DNA from: Candidatus Sulfotelmatobacter sp.
GTDB taxonomy: Bacteria; Acidobacteriota; Terriglobia; Terriglobales; Acidobacteriaceae
Assembly (NCBI GenBank): GCA_030037575.1
Contig: JASHRB010000732.1
Coordinates: 1-5,820, forward strand
Direction of reading: 5' to 3'
Length of the DNA stretch: 5,820 bases
Shown: positions 1 through 5,107 of the stretch, in pieces
Layout of the letters: each line of letters opens with the position of its first letter
Position numbering within the stretch: the first letter of the stretch is position 1
The notes under the pieces: model-generated
Told to the model about the DNA's origin: nothing
The model's database searches: none
What the model saw: the letters and a program-made list of their open reading frames with translations, nothing else
Translations under genes and position numbers: made by a program

Positions 1-1
1 G

Positions 2-412
2 TTTCTGAAAGATGCGGCTATCGAGCCCGACCTTGCCTTCAACTATGATGAGCTGGGCGACGCGTACGCCCTCATGCAGCAAGATGACAAAGCCGAGAAG
101 AGCTATCGCGAAGCGCTTCAGCGCGACCCTCGGATGGTGAACTCGTATGTCGGCCTGGCGAAAATCTACGAGCGTGCTGCGAAATATCAGCAGGCGCTGA
201 CCGCGATCGACTCAGCTGTCGAGCTCGACTCCGGTCGAACCGACATTCATTACATAAAAGGGCAAGCGCTGATTCATCTGGGACACAGAGAAGAGGGGAA
301 AAAAGAATTGGAAGCAGCCGTTCGCCTGGACAATGAACATCGCGCCGAGCGCGAAAAGCAAGTCGAGACCGGCACTGTTCCTTCTCCCGAAGTCCTTCAG
401 GGCGAACCTTGA
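2..412 (+). CDS. TPR repeat protein, C-terminal part (5' end outside the window)
   Basis: An open frame enters from the left edge and ends at TGA 410-412, giving 136 residues. Three consecutive 34-residue tetratricopeptide repeats are visible, at about residues 9-42 (PDLAFNYDELGDAYALM...), 43-76 (PRMVNSYVGLAKIYERA...) and 77-110 (SGRTDIHYIKGQALIHLG...). Each has the TPR pattern of Gly or Ala at position 8, aromatic or Ala at 11 and 20, and a closing helix such as EALQRDP or AVELDS. A charged, Pro-containing tail of about 26 residues follows. TPR arrays are protein-binding scaffolds; the partner and any catalytic N-terminal domain lie upstream, so function and localisation are unknown. An ATG at 74 is internal to the first repeat and is not the start. 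The gap of over 300 bases and the hairpin that follow argue against an operon with the next gene. Confidence 0.9.
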   Translation, partial: FLKDAAIEPDLAFNYDELGDAYALMQQDDKAEKSYREALQRDPRMVNSYVGLAKIYERAAKYQQALTAIDSAVELDSGRTDIHYIKGQALIHLGHREEGKKELEAAVRLDNEHRAEREKQVETGTVPSPEVLQGEP

Positions 413-437
413 GCGGCAGGTGACCGGAACGAAAAAT

Positions 438-471
438 CAGAAGTGTCCTCCGTGCTTGATAGGACACTCTG
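438..471. terminator. Hairpin after the TPR gene, possible terminator
   Basis: The arms AGTGTCCT (442-449) and AGGACACT (461-468) are perfectly complementary with an 11-base loop. The stem extends by CAG (438-440) with CTG (469-471) if A441 is bulged. It lies 26 bases after the TPR stop. No T tract follows on the + strand, but the bases just left of it (GAAAAATC, 431-438) would read as a T5 run on the - strand. It is therefore a better intrinsic terminator for leftward transcription, or a 3'-end stabilising hairpin for the TPR mRNA. The structure is visible; the role is inferred. Confidence 0.4.
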
Positions 472-554
472 ACGAGATCCTTGCTCGGATGGTTTGATCT
501 TCCTTAATCCTCTTTTGGAGGCGCATCCTGATCTACAGCATTCCCCTTAGGCAT

Positions 555-574
555 CTACGGGGTTTCCCGCATAG
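555..574. promoter_or_regulatory. Imperfect palindrome CTACGGGG-TTT-CCCGCATAG, possible operator
   Basis: The left arm CTACGGGG (555-562) and right arm CCCGCATAG (566-574) flank TTT. With G569 bulged, seven of eight positions pair (C558 against A571 is the mismatch). It lies about 175-190 bases before the likely start of the SBBP gene. It could be a binding site for a dimeric regulator or a small RNA hairpin. Only the symmetry is seen; no regulator is identified. Confidence 0.2.
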
Positions 575-734
575 TCCGCCGATTCCCTCTTGGCTACCGT
601 ACACGTGAGCCGAGACTTACCGACACTTGCCACGATCGACTGCAAATTCGTACTGACAGATGCAGGAACTCAGGGCTAGCACCACGCCGCGCCACAGGAT
701 GCTAATGGCAGAGATTGGCTTTTCGTCCCATGCG

Positions 735-740
735 AAGGAG
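735..740 (+). promoter_or_regulatory. Shine-Dalgarno AAGGAG that favours a TTG start at 748
   Basis: AAGGAG is close to the ideal anti-16S complement and ends 7 bases before TTG 748, in frame with the SBBP protein. The in-frame ATG at 730 has no such motif in front, and TTG 715 has only an AGGA (696-699) 15 bases away. The motif therefore decides for 748, unless it is simply coding sequence read as Arg-Arg after ATG 730. Confidence 0.5.
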
Positions 741-747
741 AATTGTC

Positions 748-3700
748 TTGCTTGAACCAGATGTTTCAAGGAAGCGTGCGCGCGATTTTTCCTGGGTTTC
801 GTCTGGAGTCGTTCTCTGGGCACTTCTGTCCGTTTCGGTTCCAATGGCTGGCCATGGCACAAGGCCGCGCGTTGCGACCAGTGGGCCTCCGCCTGCGCCA
901 CCGGCATCGGAGCCGCGACCGATGGCGTCCACTGAACGACGACAAATTCAATCCGCCTACGCGACGCTGCCCATCGTTTTTGAGGAGAATAAAGGCCAGG
1001 CGAACCAGGCCGTGCGGTACATCGCCCGGGCAAACCGATACACGCTGTTCTTAACCTCGAGTGATCTTGTATTTTCTCTGCGGCCAGCATCCGGCGCCGG
1101 TGACCCGAATCCTGTCGGACAAGGTCCGCTGGCAACTCCCCCCCAAGTCCATGCCCATCGCAGTCCGAGAAACGCATCTTCGAACGCGATCCACATGCAA
1201 CTGATCGATGGAAATTTGTCCCACGTTGCTGCCAGTGGCGAACTCTCAGGAAAATCGAACTACTTCATCGGAAACGATCCCCGCAAATGGCTGCGCAATG
1301 TGCCGCTGTACGCACGCGCGTCTTATCGGAACGTCTATCGTGGAGTAGATCTCGCGTTCCACGGCAAGCGGGGCCGACTCGAATTCGATTTCCTTGTTGC
1401 TCCCGGCGCAAATCCCCGCCCGATCGGTTTTCATTTCAGCGGTACAAACAACCTGAAGTTGGACCGTGCCGGAGATCTGGTCATCTCCTCGCCCTCCGGA
1501 AGCTTTCTGCTTCACCCGCCTTTTGCCTATCAAGAACAGAACGGCTCGCGACAGGAGGTGACGGCGCGCTTCGCGCTTGAGGCCGCCCGTCGCGTCACTG
1601 TTGAATTAGGACCGTACGATCACACCCGCGAGCTTGTGATCGACCCTTCGGTAAGCTACGCTTATTCCACCTATCTCGGCGGTTCACTTGAGGACGATGG
1701 CTTCGGCATTGCCGTCGACAGCAGCGGCAACGCCTACATAACCGGGCAAACAGACTCGACAAACTTCCCTACGTCGGGAGGCGTACCGCCAAATTCAAAT
1801 GCTGGAGGCTTTGACGTTTTTGTAACCAAGATTTCCCCGAGCGGATCGAGTGTTGTTTACTCGACTTACGTTGGCGGTGCGGGCAATGATAGCGGAAATG
1901 CCATCGCCGTCGATTCGTCAGGAGACGCATTTGTCACCGGGGGCACGTCGTCGAATAATTTCCCCACCACCCATGGGGCGTTTCAAACCACGTACGGCAC
2001 AACCGCCGCCAGCAACGCATTCATCTTCGAGTTGAGTCCGGCCGGCGATGCTCTCACTTACAGTACCTACCTTGGCGGCACCGTAAACGACGTGGCTTAC
2101 GGCATTGCATTGGACAGTTCCGGCAACGCCTACAGTGTGGGAGTGACTTCTTCCGCCGATTTCCCGACGTTGAGTCCATTGCAAACATGTGCCGGGGATT
2201 ACAGCGGGTTCCTCAGCAAACTAAACTCCGCCGGCACTGCCCTGGTTTACTCCACCTGCTTGAGCCTAGGTGGATCGATTGGCGATGCCATCAACGCGGT
2301 TGCGGTCGATTCGTCAGGAAATGCATATATAACCGGAGCGACATCGAGTTCGAGCTTCCACACCACTTCCGGTGCAGTTCAGACTCAATTTGGGGGAGTT
2401 TCCGATGCGTTCGTAACGGTGATTAATGCCGCAGGAAACAACTACATATATTCCACATTCCTTGGGGGAAGTGGTTCTGATGTGGGCAACGGAATTGCCG
2501 TCGATTCCTTATTCAATGTCTACGTCACAGGCTCGACCGGATCGTCGAATTTTCCTGTCAAATCGGCTTACCAGTCCGCCTTCGCTGGTGGGAACGCCGA
2601 TGCGTTTGTGACCAAAATTAATCCAACGGGAAGCGCGCTCGTCTATTCGACATACCTTGGCGGTGGCCAGTTCGATGCGGGAGCGGGAATTGCCGTCGAC
2701 AGCGGCGGAAACGCCTATATCACCGGGCAAACTGATTCGCTCGCACCTGCGCCGTTTCCGACCACCGCAAACGCCACACAATCCGCTTTGGCCGGAGGAT
2801 TTGACGCCTTCGTCAGCGAACTCAATCCCGCTGGCGCTCAACTGCTGTTTTCGACTTATCTCGGCGGTTCTGAAGACGAAGACAGCAGCGGTGGTAAATA
2901 CGGCGCCATTGCGGTCGATAACTCGGGTGCGAACATCTATGTCACCGGAGACACCGCCTCAGTTGATTTTCCCACGCAGTCGCCTCTATATCCCGGCAAT
3001 AACGGAGGTGCGTCGGACGCTTTCGTCACCAAGTATTCGCAGCCCTCCTTCGCCCTCTCAACGACCACATTTGCCGCCGTTTCTCCAGGGAGTTCAGCGA
3101 CATCGACCGTCACGCTCACTTCCCTGAACGGGTATGACTCCCCGGTTAAACTGACTTGCACCGTCTCGGGCACCGGATCGCCGCTGCCCTCTTGCAGTGC
3201 GAACAGCTTTTCGGCAAATCCGGTCACCCCGACTTCGGCTGGTGCTCCCACGACGCTGACGATCACCACCACAGGACTGAGCGGCAACACCCGGCAGCAA
3301 AGGGGGGGGGTCTCTTACGCGCTATGGTTGCCGCTAACGGGTTTACCGCTGATCGTGGGCCTGGTATTTTCGTCTTCCGGTTCGTGCCCAAAAGGTTGGT
3401 TTGGTTTTCTGGCCCTTTGCCTGGCCTCCGGACTGCTTCTGATTCCTGCCTGCGGAGGGGGCAGCGCTGGCACTAGCGGAAGCGGAAGTTGCAACGGTGC
3501 GCCGAGTGCCCCCACAGGGCTTGCCGCATCCGGCACAACCACCACGGGAACCACTCTGAATTGGAATGCAGCCGCGGTTGGTGCAAACTGCAGCGTAACC
3601 GGCTACACGGTTTACCAGAATGGAAAATCGATTGGCACGCCGAGCAACACAACTTTTAACGTGGCCAGCTTGACTGCTGGAACCCAGTACAGCTTCACGG

Positions 3701-3867
3701 TGGCGGCGAGCGACTCAGCAGGGACCTCTCCGCAAAGCACAGCCCTCTCCGTCACAACTCTCTCCAGTGCCACACCCGCCGGCATCTATACGGTCGCAAT
3801 CACGGCAGTTGGAACTGACGCAAATCAGAGGACTGAGTCCTCCGTGCTGACTCTGACGGTGAACTGA
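748..3867 (+). CDS. Secreted SBBP seven-bladed propeller protein with split Ig-like domain, membrane hairpin and FN3 domain
   Basis: Start: TTG 748 has the best ribosome site; ATG 730 and TTG 715 are alternatives that leave the signal peptide unchanged. Residues are numbered from codon 715. A basic RKRAR is followed by a hydrophobic stretch (about 26-45), a Sec signal peptide. A Pro-rich linker (57-70) follows. Residues about 85-310 match the DUF7948-type domain that precedes SBBP repeats: FEENKGQ, SNYFIGNDPRKW, YRGVDLAFHG, ELVIDP. Seven SBBP repeats of 63-68 residues span 317-776, each YSTYLGG, then IAVDSSGNAYITG, then FP, then DAFVTK; this number fits a closed seven-bladed propeller. An Ig-like portion (777-858, with LTC and LPSC cysteines) precedes helices at about 868-886 and 895-912 ending in IPAC (Cys 913), then FN3 (929-1017) and a TPAGIYTV...LTLTV tail (1020-1050). 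The Ig tail appears separated from its domain. Likely an envelope-anchored or surface protein; ligand unknown. A G9 run lies at 3302-3310. Confidence 0.9.
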   Translation: MLEPDVSRKRARDFSWVSSGVVLWALLSVSVPMAGHGTRPRVATSGPPPAPPASEPRPMASTERRQIQSAYATLPIVFEENKGQANQAVRYIARANRYTLFLTSSDLVFSLRPASGAGDPNPVGQGPLATPPQVHAHRSPRNASSNAIHMQLIDGNLSHVAASGELSGKSNYFIGNDPRKWLRNVPLYARASYRNVYRGVDLAFHGKRGRLEFDFLVAPGANPRPIGFHFSGTNNLKLDRAGDLVISSPSGSFLLHPPFAYQEQNGSRQEVTARFALEAARRVTVELGPYDHTRELVIDPSVSYAYSTYLGGSLEDDGFGIAVDSSGNAYITGQTDSTNFPTSGGVPPNSNAGGFDVFVTKISPSGSSVVYSTYVGGAGNDSGNAIAVDSSGDAFVTGGTSSNNFPTTHGAFQTTYGTTAASNAFIFELSPAGDALTYSTYLGGTVNDVAYGIALDSSGNAYSVGVTSSADFPTLSPLQTCAGDYSGFLSKLNSAGTALVYSTCLSLGGSIGDAINAVAVDSSGNAYITGATSSSSFHTTSGAVQTQFGGVSDAFVTVINAAGNNYIYSTFLGGSGSDVGNGIAVDSLFNVYVTGSTGSSNFPVKSAYQSAFAGGNADAFVTKINPTGSALVYSTYLGGGQFDAGAGIAVDSGGNAYITGQTDSLAPAPFPTTANATQSALAGGFDAFVSELNPAGAQLLFSTYLGGSEDEDSSGGKYGAIAVDNSGANIYVTGDTASVDFPTQSPLYPGNNGGASDAFVTKYSQPSFALSTTTFAAVSPGSSATSTVTLTSLNGYDSPVKLTCTVSGTGSPLPSCSANSFSANPVTPTSAGAPTTLTITTTGLSGNTRQQRGGVSYALWLPLTGLPLIVGLVFSSSGSCPKGWFGFLALCLASGLLLIPACGGGSAGTSGSGSCNGAPSAPTGLAASGTTTTGTTLNWNAAAVGANCSVTGYTVYQNGKSIGTPSNTTFNVASLTAGTQYSFTVAASDSAGTSPQSTALSVTTLSSATPAGIYTVAITAVGTDANQRTESSVLTLTVN
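1663..3042 (+). repeat. Seven tandem SBBP repeat units inside the CDS
   Basis: Units begin at 1663, 1858, 2059, 2248, 2449, 2644 and 2848, with periods of 189-204 bases. Each encodes a Y/F-S-T-x-L/V-GG start, an A-V/L-D core, a GNAYITG-type turn, an NFP-like loop and a DAFVTK-type end. The fourth unit carries a two-residue insertion (YSTCLSLGGS) and the seventh a longer acidic, Ser-rich loop (EDEDSSGGKYG). Units one and six are close at DNA level: 1705-1758 and 2686-2739 agree at 47 of 54 bases by hand count. The repeats are coding and were not seen elsewhere in the window. Confidence 0.9.
3302..3310 (+). other. G9 homopolymer inside the SBBP gene
   Basis: Nine consecutive G read as AGG GGG GGG GTC (Arg-Gly-Gly-Val) between the Ig-like portion and the first membrane helix. 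Loss of one G would reach TAA at 3335-3337 after eight new codons. Gain of one G would reach TAG at 3474-3476. Either change would remove both helices, the cysteine motif, FN3 and the tail. The frame as given is continuous, so the stated length is probably right, but homopolymers are also the commonest place for sequencing errors. Confidence 0.85.
3316..3453 (+). other. Membrane hairpin and internal lipobox-like motif of the SBBP protein
   Basis: The first hydrophobic segment begins YALWLPLTGLPLIVG (3316 on). A short polar loop containing Cys-Pro-Lys-Gly follows, then a second segment from Trp at 3397 (WFGFLALCLASGLLLIPAC) that ends at the TGC 3451-3453 and runs into Gly-Gly-Gly-Ser. The second segment with IPAC and small residues after it resembles a lipoprotein signal peptide, although Pro at -2 is outside the usual lipobox. 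Membrane insertion is likely from hydrophobicity; lipidation is conjecture. Confidence 0.6.
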
Positions 3868-3883
3868 TTTCGCGTCATAACGC

Positions 3884-3913
3884 ACGGACGCTTCCCCCGG
3901 AGTAGTCCGTTTT
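3884..3913 (+). terminator. Rho-independent-type terminator after the SBBP gene
   Basis: ACGGAC (3884-3889) pairs perfectly with GTCCGT (3905-3910). With A3904 bulged the stem extends by GCT (3890-3892) against AGT (3901-3903), including one G-U pair, leaving the loop TCCCCCGG. Four T follow or overlap the stem end (3910-3913). It starts 17 bases after the TGA 3865-3867. The T tract is short, so termination may be partial. Confidence 0.5.
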
Positions 3914-3945
3914 GGCATTGCTTCCTCCGCTTCCTCCCTCTGGAT

Positions 3946-3975
3946 TTGGCACGAGGCAACGATCTGGTCTAAGAT
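3946..3975 (+). promoter_or_regulatory. Candidate sigma70-type promoter for the Ig-like protein gene
   Basis: TTGGCA (3946-3951, five of six to the -35 consensus) and TAAGAT (3970-3975, four of six to the -10 consensus) are separated by 18 bases. Transcription would begin near 3982, giving a leader of about 114 bases before the GTG start. It sits directly behind the terminator, the expected order for a new transcription unit. This is a consensus match only; acidobacterial promoters may differ. Confidence 0.4.
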
Positions 3976-4079
3976 TCTTGATTGCGCATTTGTCGAACGC
4001 CCCGCCGTATTAACATGAGCATGATCGATCTTGCATGTGGAATTTGTTCTTTTCCGTGTCGGGCAGCGTTTGCGCCAGT

Positions 4080-4085
4080 GGAGGA
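4080..4085 (+). promoter_or_regulatory. Shine-Dalgarno GGAGGA that favours a GTG start at 4096
   Basis: GGAGGA lies 10 bases before GTG 4096, which is in frame with the Ig-like protein and places the signal peptide near the N-terminus. Longer readings from TTG 3982 or ATG 4015 have no ribosome site and would add 27-38 residues before the signal peptide. ATG 4117 is possible, but its nearest purine-rich motif is too far away. Confidence 0.55.
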
Positions 4086-4095
4086 ATCGAAGGTA

Positions 4096-5100
4096 GTGAG
4101 TTTTCATGCAACCAAGATGGACTTCAGGCAGATGATGCGGCCGGTCACGTACGCAAGCTTGGTGTTGCTTTTCGCTGCGCTTGCGATTCCCGCGGCTTAC
4201 GGACAGTTTACGCTGACCGCTGGAACTCCCCAGCCTCCTGCGGTCGATCCCGGCGGGTCCGCGACCGTGATCGTCACTTTGACACCCCTGGGCGGCTTCA
4301 GTGGAACGGTCAACCTTACCTGCGCAGTGACCTCGAGCCAGGTCACCAGTGACTTGCCCACTTGCGGGATAAGTCCCGATTCTGAGAGTGCAGCTTCCAC
4401 TCCCTCGCTGACCATTCTGACTGCGGCCGACACCCCGGCGGGCGCTTATCACATCACCGTGACGGGCACCGACGGCGCTACGGTGGTAACTACTATCGTC
4501 AGCTTGAACGTGGCAAACCTGGCCGAAGACTATACGATCACGATTTATCCCACCGCTGCCGTTCCCAGTCCTGTGGTCGCGGGCAGCGTGGCCACGGCCG
4601 CAGTAACCGTCGCCCCAATCGGCAGCTATACAGGAAACGTCACGCTCTCCTGCTTGTCGGTGAGTCCTGCAGTTGCCGGCGCTCCGACATGCTCATTCGA
4701 TAAGCCGACTGTCCCCGTATCGAGCGGCGTTCCCGCAACCTCCACCCTCACCTTGACCACGTATGGCTACATCAATACACCTACGACCACGAGCAAGCTC
4801 TTTAGCGGGCACGCGTTCTATGGCTTGTGGCTGGTGTTCCCGGCTCTGACCCTGGCAGGACTGGGTGGAGTCGGGCAGCGTGGCAGAAGGTTTTTGGGGA
4901 TGTTCTTTTTGCTGGCCGTTGCCGCCGCTTTTCTGCTTATGCCCGCGTGCGGCTCAAACTCGGCCATCGTCACTACGAATGTCAACGAGATCACGCCGGC
5001 AAATACCTACACATTCACGTTGACGGGAGCCGATGCCCACGGAATCGGGCCCAGCAGCACCACCTCGGCTACGGTCACCTTACAAGTGACCTCGGAATAG
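4096..5100 (+). CDS. Secreted protein with two Ig-like domains, the second split by a membrane hairpin
   Basis: From GTG 4096 the product has 334 residues. A basic n-region (KMDFRQMMRP) and hydrophobic core (VTYASLVLLFAALAIP) end at AAYGQ, a Sec signal peptide cut near residue 36. Ig-like domain one spans about 38-139, with DPGGSATVIVTL, NLTC (Cys 76), LPTC (Cys 90) and the complete end TPAGAYHITVTG...SLNV. Domain two begins at 146 with the same order of features (LSC Cys 186, PTC Cys 199, STLTLTT). It then runs into a hydrophobic helix (about 240-259), a basic loop QRGRR (261-265), a second helix ending LLMPAC (Cys 285), and only then the closing strands TPANTYTFTLTG...ATVTLQV (300-331). The basic loop should face the cytoplasm, with both Ig parts outside. 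The same C-terminal plan occurs in the preceding SBBP protein. No catalytic motif is seen; I infer an envelope-anchored binding or structural protein. The next gene starts 7 bases after the stop. Confidence 0.88.
   Translation: MSFHATKMDFRQMMRPVTYASLVLLFAALAIPAAYGQFTLTAGTPQPPAVDPGGSATVIVTLTPLGGFSGTVNLTCAVTSSQVTSDLPTCGISPDSESAASTPSLTILTAADTPAGAYHITVTGTDGATVVTTIVSLNVANLAEDYTITIYPTAAVPSPVVAGSVATAAVTVAPIGSYTGNVTLSCLSVSPAVAGAPTCSFDKPTVPVSSGVPATSTLTLTTYGYINTPTTTSKLFSGHAFYGLWLVFPALTLAGLGGVGQRGRRFLGMFFLLAVAAAFLLMPACGSNSAIVTTNVNEITPANTYTFTLTGADAHGIGPSSTTSATVTLQVTSE
4813..4950 (+). other. Membrane hairpin and internal signal-peptide-like segment of the Ig-like protein
   Basis: The first segment reads AFYGLWLVFPALTLAGLGG. 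The loop GQRGRRF carries three Arg. The second segment FLGMFFLLAVAAAFLLMPAC ends at TGC 4948-4950, followed by Gly-Ser-Asn-Ser. Basic residues, then a hydrophobic core, then a PAC cysteine is the order of a lipoprotein signal peptide, placed inside a protein rather than at its start. Met at -3 and Pro at -2 are not consensus, so processing by LspA is uncertain. Confidence 0.6.
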
Positions 5101-5107
5101 CTCATCG

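Larger units (their letters stand above)
413..747. other. Intergenic region upstream of the SBBP protein
   Basis: No convincing coding frame is seen on either strand. Besides the hairpin at 438-471 it contains a G/C-rich imperfect palindrome (555-574) and a second hairpin: CTTGGCT (589-595) pairs with AGCCGAG (608-614) through one G-T wobble around a 12-base loop. A TTGCCA at 627-632 resembles a -35 box, but no acceptable -10 box lies 16-18 bases further on, so no promoter is called. The last bases hold competing start codons for the next gene: TTG 715, ATG 730 and TTG 748. Confidence 0.6.

Noticed and set aside
72..467. A minus-strand frame opposite the TPR gene.
   Set aside because: The plus strand encodes three in-register TPR units; the antisense product is low-complexity Arg/Ser and starts inside the hairpin.
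543..565. CCCC and GGGG arms followed by TTT, resembling a small terminator.
   Set aside because: The stem is only four base pairs around a 12-base loop, and the G arm is better explained by the palindrome centred on 564.
627..656. TTGCCA as a -35 box for the SBBP gene.
   Set aside because: At 17-18 bases the -10 position reads GTACTG or TACTGA, which matches the consensus too poorly.
617..1177. A 186-codon minus-strand frame over the start of the SBBP gene.
   Set aside because: Rich in Arg, Ser and Pro without any motif, and antisense to a signal peptide and a conserved N-terminal domain; a shadow frame.
1663..3042. CRISPR-like or satellite repeat array, from the regular spacing near 200 bases.
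   Set aside because: The units are diverged, of varying length and in one reading frame; they are protein repeats.
3982..4095. An N-terminal extension of the Ig-like protein from TTG 3982 or ATG 4015.
   Set aside because: No ribosome site precedes these codons, TTG 3982 coincides with the expected transcription start, and the extension would push the signal peptide inward.
3715..4452. A 245-codon open frame on the minus strand across the gap between the two large genes.
   Set aside because: It overlaps the end of one well-supported gene and the signal peptide of the next, has no recognisable domain, and its composition is that of an antisense shadow.
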